A stretch of DNA of 64,000 nucleotides from Pyrinomonadaceae bacterium (GCA_019694395.1 JAIBCC010000001.1:1-64000), one strand, 5' to 3'. Shown: positions 38,266 through 47,731, numbered from the stretch's first letter. Program-made: numbers and translations. The notes: a model not told the origin generated them from the letters alone.

Positions 38266-38487
38266 ATGAAAAATAAATTAGGTTTAATTAGCGGGTTAAT
38301 TTTAAGTTTAGTGATTGCAGGTTCTGCTTTTGCGGAAACCGGAAAGACAAATTTGAAAAACCATAAGTCTTTTGTTTCTAGCAAATTTGCAAAAAATAAA
38401 ATTTCAAAGCCGAAAAAACATCACAAACATCGTAAGGCAAAAAGATTGGCTCTAAAAAGAGTTAAAACAAAATCCAATCCGAATTAA
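38266..38487 (+). CDS. Small secreted Lys/His-rich protein
   Basis: 73 aa. Signal peptide (about 1-23, ending AFAE), then a highly basic mature part (KPKKHHKHRKAKRLALKRVK). Good RBS (AAGGGAAGG). The mature peptide could bind metals, nucleic acids or anionic polymers. It is controlled by a sigma-54 promoter with a TGTGGC box and resembles the C-terminus of the second PepSY protein in composition. Confidence 0.75.
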   Translation: MKNKLGLISGLILSLVIAGSAFAETGKTNLKNHKSFVSSKFAKNKISKPKKHHKHRKAKRLALKRVKTKSNPN

Positions 38488-38524
38488 GGATCGGTTAAAT
38501 GACAAAATTACGAACAAGGGGGTA

Positions 38525-38562
38525 AAGGCGTAATCGGTAGTAAAAACATTCGGTTACGCCTT
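38525..38562 (+). terminator. Hairpin terminator after the Lys/His-rich peptide gene
   Basis: AAGGCGTAA pairs with TTACGCCTT. Confidence 0.65.
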
Positions 38563-38574
38563 GTTATTGGAACA

Positions 38575-38817
38575 ATGAATCAGAAGATTTTTACAATTGA
38601 AACTAACTTTAATCTGAGCCAGAAAATAGCCTGGTCGGTTTTGATTTTGTCGTTAATTTTGCTTTTGGCTTATGGTTTGTCAATCTTCTTTTCAGATCCA
38701 AAGAATGAAACGATTACTACTAACCCCGGAAATATAAGCACTGACAGCAATTCATATATCAATAAAACTCAAGATGCGGACTATAAAACCCGCCAAACTA
38801 AAAAGCATTTAAGATAA
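38575..38817 (+). CDS. Hypothetical small membrane protein
   Basis: 80 aa. One transmembrane helix (about 18-40, WSVLILSLILLLAYGLSIFF) followed by a polar, Asn/Thr-rich tail. It stops 5 nt before the large GH18-deacetylase-GT2 gene, so it is probably its upstream partner in one operon. No family recognised. Confidence 0.55.
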   Translation: MNQKIFTIETNFNLSQKIAWSVLILSLILLLAYGLSIFFSDPKNETITTNPGNISTDSNSYINKTQDADYKTRQTKKHLR

Positions 38818-38822
38818 CATTT

Positions 38823-41800
38823 ATGAAAAAAAACCAAACCGTATTTTTTGATGAAAAAGGAAAACGCTGGCGTTATACCGGTAGAATTGGCTTTATACTC
38901 GGATTTATAACTTTGGTATTGGTCGGCATTTTTTTATCAAGCATTTTTATTAAGCCATTGGTTCCGCAGCTTAGGCTTAAACCACCTCAGAATTTGAACA
39001 ATGAATACCAGGAAGATTATCAAAAAAATGCACAGGAGGTTGGAGAAGTAGCCAAAACAGAGGCAAGCAAACGAACCTCAGTTAGGGAAGAAAAGAAACG
39101 GAAAGCTGAAGCCTTCTTTGCTACTCATCCCCAACCTACACCTAATTTGAATACCAACGGAAAGCCTTTATCTATTGGCTTTTACGTCAATTGGGATGAT
39201 TCAAGCTATACATCTTTGAAAAAGAATCTGAACCAATTAGATTGGTTGGTTCCGGAATGGATTCGATTATCCGGCGATGATAAAAATCCTTTGGTTTTAG
39301 ATATTGAAGACCAAGCCGCAAAATCCGCCATCGAATTGATTCATCAGGAAAAACCATCAATGCCGATTCTACCCTTAGTGCAAAATTATAAAAATGAACA
39401 ATGGAATCCTCAGATCCTAAGCAAGGCAATCGAAACGGAACAGTCCCGTCAGAACCTGATAAATAATCTTTTAAACACAGTTACCGCAAATAAATGGGGC
39501 GGTGTAACCATTGACCTAGAAGAAGTTCCATCCGGCACCCAAAGCAATCTTTATAAATTTATGGAAGAATTGCATAGCAAGTTTTCGGAAAATGGTTTGA
39601 TGGTTGCTCAGGCAGTTCCTTTTAATAATCCTGATTGGAATTACAAAGCATACGCCGAAGTCAACGATTTCCTGATGTTAATGGCTTACGATCAACATTG
39701 GGAAACCAGTAACCCCGGTCCGGTTGCAGGACAAGAATGGTTTGAAACTGTCCTTAAACAAAGAATGTCAGAGCTTGATCCGAAAAAAACTATTGTTTGC
39801 ATTGGTAATTACGGCTACAACTGGACAAACAGCACCAAACATGGCGAGGATATTTCTTTTCAGGAGGCAGTTTTAGCCGCCAATGAATCACTTGATTCTC
39901 CTGATCAGATCAAATTTGGCGACGAAAAGAATCCGCATTTCAGTTATACCGAAGACGATGGAAAAACTCACACTGTTTGGTTTTTAGATGCAGTAACTGC
40001 CTATAATGAAATGAGTGCTGCCAAACCATATAATGTAGCCGGTTATGCTTTGTGGCGTTTGGGCAGTGAAGACCCTTCGCTTTGGAATATTTTTGGAACA
40101 GACAAAACTTTAACCACCGAAGGTTTGGAAACAATTAAATATAGTTACGATGTAGATTTTGAAGGAACAGGAGAAATTCTCCAAGTCCGTTCATTGCCGC
40201 AGGATGGAAAACGAAAGCTGGATACTGACGATAATAATCAACTCAGTGAAGTATTTCAAAGTGTTCCTTCTTCTTATGTAATGCAGCGGACAGGCGATCA
40301 GCCGGGTAAAATCGTTTTAACTTTTGATGATGGTCCGGATCCCGATTGGACTCCGAAAATCTTGGATATTTTGAAAGAAAAAGGCGTAAAAGCTACATTT
40401 TTTATCATTGGCGAAAACGGACAGGAAAACCCGGAATTAATCAAAAGAATTGTGGCTGAAGGTCACGAAATTGGTAATCATTCATTTACCCATCCAAATT
40501 TGGGTGATGTCCCGCAAACCGTTACTGAACTTGAACTTAATGCAACACAACGATTAATTGAGTCTTTAACCGGACGTTCAACCAGACTTTTCCGAGCACC
40601 TTATTTTGGGGATGCAGAACCTCGCACTCCCAACGAAGTAGAACCAACCGTAGTGGCACAAAAATTAGGCTATATTTCCGTTGGTTTGCACTTAGACCCG
40701 GACGACTGGAAATTAACTGATGAAAACGGAAATCCGCGAACACCGGATGATTTTGTCAATGAAACCGTTAAAGCGGCATCCATTACCACGCCTGAGGAAC
40801 GCGGAAATATCGTTTTGCTTCATGATGGCGGCGGTAATCGTCAAGCAACGGTCGATGCTCTGCCCAAAATAATTGACCAATTGCGTTCAAAAGGTTATCA
40901 ATTTACAACAGTTGCCGATTTAGCCGGAATCACACCCGAACAGGCGATGCCAACTGTTACACAAAACCAAAATTATTTGGCACAAACCAATTCATTTGTT
41001 TTCTATGGAATTTCAACCGGACAATGGCTTATCAAATGGACTTTCTTAATCGGAATTATCCTTGGTCTTTCCCGCGTTGTAATTATCGGGATTCTGGCTT
41101 TTATTCAATTTGTTGGTTCGCGGAAACGTGATGAGATTCATTTTGGCGAAAATTATCAGCCTTCCGTTTCGGTGGTTGTGCCTGCATTCAACGAAGAAAA
41201 AGTAATTTGCCGCACCATCGAAAGCCTTTTAAATTCAAATTATAAAAATTTTGAAATCGTGGTGGTTGATGACGGCTCGACGGACAGAACTTTTGAAATT
41301 GCCATGGAAACATTTGGCGATCACAAAAATGTAACTATTTACACCAAGGAAAATGGTGGAAAAGCCGAAGCCTTAAATTATGGCTGGCAACACGCCAAAG
41401 GTGAAATTATTGTGGCGTTAGATGCCGACACGATCTTTAAATCTGATACCATTTGCGAATTGGTCAAACGTTTTGCCGATGAAAAAATTGGTGCAGTTGC
41501 GGGAAATGCAAAGGTTGGAAATCGGATCAATTTAGTGACAAGATGGCAGGCGTTGGAATACGTTACCTCACAAAATTTTGACCGGCGCGCATTTTCGCTC
41601 CTGAACTGCATTACGGTCGTTCCCGGTTCAGTAGGAGCATGGCGACGTGATGTTCTGGAAAAAACCGGCGGATTTTCCAACGGCACTTTAGCCGAAGATC
41701 AGGATTTAACTATTCAAGTCCGTAAACTCGGCTATGAAATTGGGTATACCGAAAATGCAATTGGTTTAACCGAGGCTCCCGATTCCCTGCGCGGTTTGGC

Positions 41801-42269
41801 TAAACAAAGATTCCGTTGGTCTTACGGAACTTTGCAATGTCTTTGGAAACATAAGGACGCTTTATTTAATCTGAAATTCGGCACACTCGGATTTATGGCG
41901 ATGCCAAATGTGTGGATTTTCCAAGTCTTATTTCCACTGATTTCACCCTTAATGGATTTAATGTTTGTTTGGACCTTCATTTCAGCCGCATTAGGTTATT
42001 GGCAACATAACGGAGAGTATTCACCGACTAATTTAACGGCGGTTATGCTTTATTACGGTTTGTTTTTAGTGGTGGATTTGCTTGGTGCTTCGTTGGCTTT
42101 TTGTTTAGAAAAACGGGAGCAATTATCCTTACTTTGGTGGCTGCCGATTCAAAGATTCGGTTATCGCCAGGTCATTTATTATGTGATGGTTAAATCGGTT
42201 TTCATTGCAATTCGCGGCTCAATTGTCGGTTGGGGGAAACTGGAACGAAAGGCAACGGTTAAAGTTTAA
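38823..42269 (+). CDS. GH18-like / polysaccharide deacetylase / GT2 glycosyltransferase fusion
   Basis: 1148 aa. One N-terminal membrane helix (about 20-45), then three modules. A GH18 fold (about 118-435) has the catalytic D-x-E in GGVTIDLEEV. A NodB deacetylase (about 490-700) has TFDDGPDP, the HSFTHPN metal-binding histidines, RAPYFGDAEP and LLHDGGG. A membrane-bound GT2 synthase (about 780-1090) has DDGS, DADT, EDQD and QRFRW plus C-terminal helices. The layout suggests synthesis, deacetylation and trimming of an extracellular beta-linked amino-sugar polymer (PNAG or chitin-like) by one protein. Confidence 0.9.
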   Translation: MKKNQTVFFDEKGKRWRYTGRIGFILGFITLVLVGIFLSSIFIKPLVPQLRLKPPQNLNNEYQEDYQKNAQEVGEVAKTEASKRTSVREEKKRKAEAFFATHPQPTPNLNTNGKPLSIGFYVNWDDSSYTSLKKNLNQLDWLVPEWIRLSGDDKNPLVLDIEDQAAKSAIELIHQEKPSMPILPLVQNYKNEQWNPQILSKAIETEQSRQNLINNLLNTVTANKWGGVTIDLEEVPSGTQSNLYKFMEELHSKFSENGLMVAQAVPFNNPDWNYKAYAEVNDFLMLMAYDQHWETSNPGPVAGQEWFETVLKQRMSELDPKKTIVCIGNYGYNWTNSTKHGEDISFQEAVLAANESLDSPDQIKFGDEKNPHFSYTEDDGKTHTVWFLDAVTAYNEMSAAKPYNVAGYALWRLGSEDPSLWNIFGTDKTLTTEGLETIKYSYDVDFEGTGEILQVRSLPQDGKRKLDTDDNNQLSEVFQSVPSSYVMQRTGDQPGKIVLTFDDGPDPDWTPKILDILKEKGVKATFFIIGENGQENPELIKRIVAEGHEIGNHSFTHPNLGDVPQTVTELELNATQRLIESLTGRSTRLFRAPYFGDAEPRTPNEVEPTVVAQKLGYISVGLHLDPDDWKLTDENGNPRTPDDFVNETVKAASITTPEERGNIVLLHDGGGNRQATVDALPKIIDQLRSKGYQFTTVADLAGITPEQAMPTVTQNQNYLAQTNSFVFYGISTGQWLIKWTFLIGIILGLSRVVIIGILAFIQFVGSRKRDEIHFGENYQPSVSVVVPAFNEEKVICRTIESLLNSNYKNFEIVVVDDGSTDRTFEIAMETFGDHKNVTIYTKENGGKAEALNYGWQHAKGEIIVALDADTIFKSDTICELVKRFADEKIGAVAGNAKVGNRINLVTRWQALEYVTSQNFDRRAFSLLNCITVVPGSVGAWRRDVLEKTGGFSNGTLAEDQDLTIQVRKLGYEIGYTENAIGLTEAPDSLRGLAKQRFRWSYGTLQCLWKHKDALFNLKFGTLGFMAMPNVWIFQVLFPLISPLMDLMFVWTFISAALGYWQHNGEYSPTNLTAVMLYYGLFLVVDLLGASLAFCLEKREQLSLLWWLPIQRFGYRQVIYYVMVKSVFIAIRGSIVGWGKLERKATVKV

Positions 42270-42353
42270 GAAGTTGGGAAAGTCTAGGAAGTTTAGGAAG
42301 AAAGTATTTCTTAACTTTCTAAACTTCCCCAACTTTCTTAACTTCCTAAACTT
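42270..42353. repeat. Long hairpin built from 9-nt units (copy 1)
   Basis: The left arm has units of the form AAGTTNNGG and the right arm CCNNAACTT, for example CTTCCCCAACTTTC. It lies between two convergent stop codons and may terminate both. Related copies precede rtcB (54180) and the Ro60 gene (60186). Confidence 0.7.
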
Positions 42354-43418
42354 TTAAGGAATATCAACGCCCAACTCTTTACTTGCAAATGAAAAGTTCG
42401 GGCGTTTTCTGACTTTCATATATTTTGCCGCAGTTTGCGAAAGTGCGGTAACAACCATCGGTAATGCAATTGAAGGATCACACTGAACATAAGCAGTGGT
42501 CGCACCGCGTAAAAGTTTACCGAAAATCTGGGTATGATTGCCGCCGATTGATGGAGTGCGAATATCCAAAGGAGTTGCATCAGTCGTAATCGAAACAGCA
42601 TATTTGTGCCCACGCGGATTGGTTCTGGTAATGTAAGAAGACAATTCCGAGATATTTACCATACTTTGACTACTGACATGTCCCAAAGTCAAAATACCCG
42701 AATTACGAGTGCGTTGAGCGATCAACATCATATCCAAAGTATCTTGGACAATATCAAAATTGAATTGAATTTTCTTCTCAAAACGTGAACGGGCAATTCC
42801 AACTGCTAATTCGCTTCCTAACAGATCAGGACAGAAAATAGGAACCCGCGATTTGAAAGCCGATGTTAAGATCCCGTCTTCGTGGGCAATTTCAGCCAAT
42901 TCGCGTCCCAAAAGATGCAAAAATTCACGAATTGAATAAGAACGGGTTAAATCCAATTGATTCATCACGCTGCCGATCCATTCATCGGCTTCGTGATATT
43001 CTTCCTGATACGAAAGCATATCACCTACACGATAGACTTCCGAATTATCAAGCTCATCATCACTCATACTGGGATGCGCTTGGTAATGATTGCGTCCAAG
43101 TGTTTCGTGAATATCGTGGAATATAACCTTTCCTGACAAAACCAAAACATCAACAAAGCGGTTTTTGACAACATACGCCAACAAACGGCGCATTCCAGAA
43201 GGAATCAAATTGCCTGAACAGCACATATAAATGGTTGAATTATCATCCAACATATCCAGCCAAATCCGATGTGATTCAGCCAATTGTTTTGCACCAAAGC
43301 CAGCTCCTTCCATTTTTTCCAACAGTCCCGCGACTGAACGATCACGGTCAACCGGAATCGGACGCGTCGGAACGGTCAAAAATTTAGAAGCCTTTGGTTT
43401 GCGTTGAGTAGTCATCAT
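42354..43418 (-). CDS. Deoxyhypusine synthase-like protein (homospermidine-synthase family)
   Basis: 354 aa from the ATG at 43418, after GGAG. DHS-family features: STIYMCCSGNLIPSGMRRLLAYVV (NAD-binding region), HEDGILTSAFKSRVPIFCPDLLGSELAVGIA, and GGNHTQIFGKLLRGATTAYVQCD. Bacteria lack eIF5A, and bacterial members of the family move an aminobutyl group between polyamines. With speA upstream and speB elsewhere in the window a polyamine role fits. The exact product is unknown. Confidence 0.8.
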   Translation of the reverse strand: MMTTQRKPKASKFLTVPTRPIPVDRDRSVAGLLEKMEGAGFGAKQLAESHRIWLDMLDDNSTIYMCCSGNLIPSGMRRLLAYVVKNRFVDVLVLSGKVIFHDIHETLGRNHYQAHPSMSDDELDNSEVYRVGDMLSYQEEYHEADEWIGSVMNQLDLTRSYSIREFLHLLGRELAEIAHEDGILTSAFKSRVPIFCPDLLGSELAVGIARSRFEKKIQFNFDIVQDTLDMMLIAQRTRNSGILTLGHVSSQSMVNISELSSYITRTNPRGHKYAVSITTDATPLDIRTPSIGGNHTQIFGKLLRGATTAYVQCDPSIALPMVVTALSQTAAKYMKVRKRPNFSFASKELGVDIP

Positions 43419-43461
43419 AATCTCCAATAAATAATTTTCTAAAATATTTTATAAATTTATT

Positions 43462-43680
43462 TTAAGGGGCGTAAAATTCTAAAAAACTGCAGTTTGAGCA
43501 GCGAAACGCTTTTATATTAAATACCTCTCGGTTTTTTATACTAAGTCCCATCCAAATTGACTTTTCGGGGTTTCCAGCAACCCACCAAGCTGGAAATAAA
43601 AAATTTTCCGAGCCACGGTCCAATAAAAAACCTTCTTCCATTAAGCTATTGCATTTAGGACATTTAATTTCAGATTCCAT
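43462..43680 (-). CDS. Small zinc-ribbon protein (DUF6487-like)
   Basis: 72 aa. The N-terminal CPKC and C-terminal CSNC form a predicted zinc site; between them is WWVAGNPEKSIW. Its ATG overlaps the speA stop by one base (TGATG), so it is coupled to speA. Function unknown. Confidence 0.75.
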   Translation of the reverse strand: MESEIKCPKCNSLMEEGFLLDRGSENFLFPAWWVAGNPEKSIWMGLSIKNREVFNIKAFRCSNCSFLEFYAP

Positions 43681-45602
43681 CAATTCCCATTTTGCGAAAG
43701 ATAAGTATAGGCACCAACTTTTTTCTCGTAAAATTCAATTAGTTCATTTCCCTCTTTCGGAGAAACTTCGCCGTCTTTAATCCGCTGCATCACTATCCGT
43801 CGAAAGTTATCGTGCAATTGCCCGTTGTCATAACGGGCTTGGGCTAATGAATCACCTAAATTTGAACCGTGAATAACTTTTTTGATGATATAGCCATCTT
43901 CGTCAATATGAATATGAGCTTCGTGCGGCAACCCAAAAAGATTATGGTTGTTTCCCATACATTCCTGATACGCACCTACCAACATCATCGCCAGATAATA
44001 AGGTTCCCCATCTAACTTATGTAATTCCAGAACAGGTTTGACATCGTGCAAGTCAACAAATTTGTCCACAATTCCATCGGAATCACAAGTTATATCGCAT
44101 AGTGTAGCATATTCTGTTGGCTTTTTGTTGAGTTTATGTATTGGAACAATCGGAAAAAGTTGCTCCAAAGCCCAATTATCCGGCATCGAACGAAAAACCG
44201 AAAAGTTGGCTAAATACTTAGCGCATAACAGACGACGCAAATCATCAAATTCTTCCGAAACGTATTTCTTTTGTTGTGCAAACTGGTCTGCACCTTCGCA
44301 AATATCCCAAAAAAGGACTTCGCCTTTAGCCCGGTCTTCCAATGAAATCAAGCCCAAGTTGAACATCGTAAACAGTTCGTCACGATTTTCGAGCGCGTCG
44401 TGATAATACTCCTGATAATTTTTACCATTAATATTTTCACGTAAATCAAAAAGCTCTTTTACTACCTGCGGATCATTTTCATCAACGGTGATCGGTGTGC
44501 TGTGATCTTCAACCACAGTTTCAATTTCGTCCTGAATATTTGCGACTAAAATGGCGTGATAAGCCGATAAAAACCGACCTGATTCCTGAATAATGTTAGG
44601 ATGTTGAACATTTTCGTCATCACAAACAGTTTTAATGACATAAATAACGTCATTGGCAAACTCCTGAGCATTGTAATTTGCGGAAGATTCAAACGAAGTT
44701 TTGGAACCGTCATAATCAACCGCCATTCCGCCCCCGACATCCAAAAACTCAATCGGCATTCCGAGTTTTCGAATTTTTGAATAAACCCGGGCGGCTTCTT
44801 TCATTGCGTTCTTAATCCGTTTAATGTCAGTTAATTGCGAACCGATGTGAAAATGCAAAAGGCGCAGCATATCGGCTCTGCCTGTTTCGTTCAAACGCTT
44901 GATTACCTCCAGAATTTCTGTGGTAGTTAAACCAAATTTTGCTGCTTCGCCGCCTGATTTTTCCCATTTGCCGGAACCCTTAGAATAAAGTTTTACCCGA
45001 ACCCCAACCATTGGAATTTTAATTTTGGGATTTATTGAATGAACTTCTTCGGCAATTTTGATGGTATTTTCCAGTTCGCTCAGTTTTTCAATTACAATGA
45101 CCACATTTTTGCCAGCCATTGCACCCGCAAAAGCCAAACGGATAAATTCTTCGTCTTTGAAGCCGTTTAAAACCAACAGACTATCATCCGCCTGATCCAT
45201 GGCTAAAGCGGCATAAAGTTCCGCCTTTGAACCGGCTTCCAAACCAAAATCATACCGAGAACCCTCTTTTAAATATTCTTCGACAACAGCACGATTCTGA
45301 TTAACTTTCATCGGATAAACACACATGTGATTTCCTTTGTAATCAAATTCTTTAATTGAATTTTTGAAGGCTTTATGAAGTTTGCGGATTTGTCCAACAA
45401 GTAGTTGGGGGAACCTTAGAAGGACAGGGGCGTGAATTCCTCTTTTCTTTAGATCTTCAATAATTTCTTTAACATCAGCGTTTTTTGAATCGTTTTCAGA
45501 AGCACGAACTATCAAATTCCCCTTTCGGTTAACTCCGAAGTATCCTGCTCCCCAATTTTCAATCCCGTATGTTTCAATCGTTTGCTCAATAGTTGCGGAC
45601 AA
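43680..45602 (-). CDS. speA: Biosynthetic arginine decarboxylase
   Basis: 640 aa, the normal SpeA length. Fold-type III PLP enzyme: the PLP-lysine region MCVYPMKVNQNR, RLLHFHIGSQLTDI, FLDVGGGMAVDYDGSKT and the C-terminal GAYQECMGNNHNLFG. It makes agmatine from arginine. The start is TTG at 45602, fixed by GAGGAG 8 nt upstream. A 7-bp hairpin (CTTCTCG/CGAGAAG, 45639-45656) lies in the leader. Confidence 0.93.
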   Translation of the reverse strand: MSATIEQTIETYGIENWGAGYFGVNRKGNLIVRASENDSKNADVKEIIEDLKKRGIHAPVLLRFPQLLVGQIRKLHKAFKNSIKEFDYKGNHMCVYPMKVNQNRAVVEEYLKEGSRYDFGLEAGSKAELYAALAMDQADDSLLVLNGFKDEEFIRLAFAGAMAGKNVVIVIEKLSELENTIKIAEEVHSINPKIKIPMVGVRVKLYSKGSGKWEKSGGEAAKFGLTTTEILEVIKRLNETGRADMLRLLHFHIGSQLTDIKRIKNAMKEAARVYSKIRKLGMPIEFLDVGGGMAVDYDGSKTSFESSANYNAQEFANDVIYVIKTVCDDENVQHPNIIQESGRFLSAYHAILVANIQDEIETVVEDHSTPITVDENDPQVVKELFDLRENINGKNYQEYYHDALENRDELFTMFNLGLISLEDRAKGEVLFWDICEGADQFAQQKKYVSEEFDDLRRLLCAKYLANFSVFRSMPDNWALEQLFPIVPIHKLNKKPTEYATLCDITCDSDGIVDKFVDLHDVKPVLELHKLDGEPYYLAMMLVGAYQECMGNNHNLFGLPHEAHIHIDEDGYIIKKVIHGSNLGDSLAQARYDNGQLHDNFRRIVMQRIKDGEVSPKEGNELIEFYEKKVGAYTYLSQNGN

Positions 45603-45795
45603 TTTAACGTCTCCTCAAATGTTCCTCGAAAAAAATAACTTCTCGAAACCGAGAAGCGATGTGGATTTTTTATCTATATGCAAATTTATCAAAAAAAAAG
45701 ACTTTGGACAACACCTATTTTTTTAAAGTTTTGTAAATAAATATCAATAAAATCTCCAATTCGCCTAAATCTTTAAAATCCGTTAATCTGATTTT

Positions 45796-46743
45796 GTGAA
45801 AGAGTTTGAGTTCATCAACCAAATTAAGGATAAATTTAACCTCCAAAAAATCGGTGACGATTGTGCTGTCTTGCCAAAAAATAAAACGCACGATATGTTA
45901 ATAACTTCCGATTTAATTGTTGAAGATATTGATTTTAGAAGAAATTGGATGGTTCCTTATTTTCTCGGACACAAAGCCCTAACAGTTTCCCTTTCCGACA
46001 TTGCGGCAATGGGCGGAACACCTCTTTACTCGATGCTCTCAATTGGAATTCCTGAAGATGTTTGGAAAACAGATTTTGTTGATGAGTTTTACCAAGGATA
46101 TTTAAATTTGGCTAATAACTTTAGTGTTGAATTGATCGGCGGTGACGTTTCAAAAACTCCCGACAAAATTGTTATTGATTCAACGGTGATTGGTGAAGTT
46201 GAAAAAGGTGAAGCGAAAATGCGTTCCAGTGCACAGATGGGGGATTTAATTTATGTTACTGGACAACTTGGCGGCGCAAGCGCAGGGCTAAAACTCTTAG
46301 AAAAAGGGGTTAAATTTAAAGATTCAAAGGCTTGGCAAAAAAGTTTAATTTCAAAACAATTAACTCCATTTCCGTGTTTAGATGTCACCTCTAAATTAGC
46401 ATCACTTATAACTTCAATGATTGATATTTCAGACGGACTGTCATCGGATTTGGGTCATATTTGTCAAGCCAGTCAAGTTGGGGCAAAAATTTTTGCTGAC
46501 AAAATTCCTTTGCATAAAAACTTGAAAAACATCACGAAAGATTTTTCCGAACAGTTAAATTTCGCACTGAATGGGGGTGAAGACTTTGAAATACTTTTCA
46601 CAATCAATCCGAAAAAAAAAATTCAAAAAAATTTAGACCATTTTTTCTGCATCGGAGAAATTACTGCAAATATTGGTAATATTGAACTTATAGACAGAGA
46701 AAAAACCACTGTTTTGCAACCGAAAGGATACCAGCATTTTTAA
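45796..46743 (+). CDS. thiL: Thiamine-monophosphate kinase
   Basis: 315 aa from a GTG start. AIR-synthase-like fold: IGDDCAVL, TSDLIVEDIDFR, LSDIAAMGGTP, MIDISDGLSSDLGH, and NGGEDFEILFT. It phosphorylates thiamine phosphate to the active diphosphate. No other thi gene is adjacent. It is the last ordinary gene before the tRNA and Y-RNA array. Confidence 0.92.
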   Translation: MKEFEFINQIKDKFNLQKIGDDCAVLPKNKTHDMLITSDLIVEDIDFRRNWMVPYFLGHKALTVSLSDIAAMGGTPLYSMLSIGIPEDVWKTDFVDEFYQGYLNLANNFSVELIGGDVSKTPDKIVIDSTVIGEVEKGEAKMRSSAQMGDLIYVTGQLGGASAGLKLLEKGVKFKDSKAWQKSLISKQLTPFPCLDVTSKLASLITSMIDISDGLSSDLGHICQASQVGAKIFADKIPLHKNLKNITKDFSEQLNFALNGGEDFEILFTINPKKKIQKNLDHFFCIGEITANIGNIELIDREKTTVLQPKGYQHF

Positions 46744-46771
46744 TTTTTGAAAAAAGTCTGCAAAAAAGTTC

Positions 46772-46800
46772 TTGACAGGCGTTCTAAGTCGTGTTAGCTT
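46772..46800 (+). promoter_or_regulatory. Candidate promoter at the head of the array
   Basis: TTGACA (46772-46777), 17-nt spacer, TAGCTT (46795-46800). The -35 is perfect and the -10 poor. It could read into the small ORF and, past two hairpins, the array. Confidence 0.45.
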
Positions 46801-46850
46801 TTGAAACTGCTTCGGCTGTTTGGAAGCAAAAATTTTAGGAGATCAAAAAA

Positions 46851-47033
46851 GTGATTCAGAATTGGATACATAAAAACTCAAGACATAACGGCTCACCGGC
46901 GATTAAAGTAACGTCGGTCGCAAGCAGCCTGACGTCAGGATTATGTGTCAGTTTTGAGAAACCAAGTTATAACCCCAATTTTGGGTTACAACAACTCGCC
47001 GGCGGCACAGACCGTAGCGAAAATAAGATTTGA
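46851..47033 (+). CDS. Possible 60-aa leader peptide
   Basis: GTG start after AGGAG, 51 nt downstream of the candidate promoter, 60 codons (MIQNWIHKNSRHNG...). No similarity recognised. Two strong hairpins follow. This 605-nt stretch between thiL and the first tRNA otherwise holds nothing I can name. It could equally be a non-coding leader. Confidence 0.3.
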   Translation: MIQNWIHKNSRHNGSPAIKVTSVASSLTSGLCVSFEKPSYNPNFGLQQLAGGTDRSENKI

Positions 47034-47040
47034 TGAAAGC

Positions 47041-47063
47041 GGGAGCGACTTGTTCTCGCTCCC
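47041..47063 (+). terminator. 8-bp perfect hairpin upstream of the array
   Basis: GGGAGCGA/TCGCTCCC with a 7-nt loop, not followed by T residues. The same GGAGCG word starts the next hairpin. Confidence 0.4.
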
Positions 47064-47094
47064 AAACAACTGAAAACAAAGTTTTTACCGTTTA

Positions 47095-47144
47095 GGAGCG
47101 ATTACGCAAGTTTCTCGAAAGAGACTTAAGTAGTCGCTCCTTTT
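47095..47144 (+). terminator. Terminator-like long hairpin upstream of the array
   Basis: GGAGCGA...TCGCTCC encloses an inner AGTTTCTC-GAAA-GAGACTT stem, followed by TTTT. It could terminate or attenuate transcription before the first tRNA. Confidence 0.6.
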
Positions 47145-47348
47145 AGTTTTTTACGATATTTGACAATTGAATAGCGATTTTTAATTGAACGGAAAGCTGA
47201 ACGAACAGTAAAGATTGGTTTCTGACCTAAACTTTGGCGAGTTGAAAAGAAACTAATCTTGGTGCATCCGAAGGCTGAAGTGTGTCTCCGTGTGTCTGCG
47301 CGTCGGCTTTCCGTCTTTTTTTATAACAGATTTTCTATAAATATCTAA

Positions 47349-47432
47349 GCGTTGAACGCCGATTGGCAAGGCAAGCTGTCTGTAAAACAGTTGCTCGAAA
47401 GAGCTTTGGAGGTTCAAACCCTTCTCAACGCA
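47349..47432 (+). tRNA. tRNA-Tyr(GTA)
   Basis: Acceptor GCGTTGA/TCAACGC, anticodon loop CTGTAAA, long class-II variable arm, T loop TTCAAAC, discriminator A. CCA is not encoded. First tRNA of the array. Confidence 0.9.
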
Positions 47433-47438
47433 CTTTGT

Positions 47439-47529
47439 TCAGTGGGCAGTCGGCAAAAGCAGTAGGCAGTTTTAATCTAACTTTTCCAAACCGAATAAAA
47501 ACAAAACTGCTGAGCGCCACTGCCACTGA
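47439..47529. repeat. GGCAGT-word inverted repeat (copy 1)
   Basis: TCAGTGGGCAGT on the left and ACTGCCACTGA on the right, between two tRNA genes. Similar elements lie at 51143 and 51327. Confidence 0.55.
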
Positions 47530-47532
47530 TTT

Positions 47533-47605
47533 GTGAGTGAAACTCAAACGGCTGAGTGCCGGTCTTCCAAACCGGATGTTGCGGGTTCGATTCCCGTCAC
47601 TCACT
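47533..47605 (+). tRNA. tRNA-Gly(TCC)
   Basis: Acceptor GTGAGTG/CACTCAC, anticodon loop CTTCCAA, T loop TTCGATT, discriminator T, no CCA. Confidence 0.9.
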
Positions 47606-47651
47606 TTCGACAATTTCGATTTTTGATTTGCAATTTTCGATTTGTTTTTCT

Positions 47652-47723
47652 AGGAGCGTAGGCTAATTGGCAAACTGTCGGTCTCCAAAACCGAATTTCT
47701 CAGTTCAAATCTGAGCGTTCCTG
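47652..47723 (+). tRNA. tRNA-Trp(CCA)
   Basis: Acceptor AGGAGCG/CGTTCCT, anticodon loop CTCCAAA, discriminator G. One mismatch in the D stem (C12-A23). Confidence 0.85.
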
Positions 47724-47731
47724 TAAATCTT

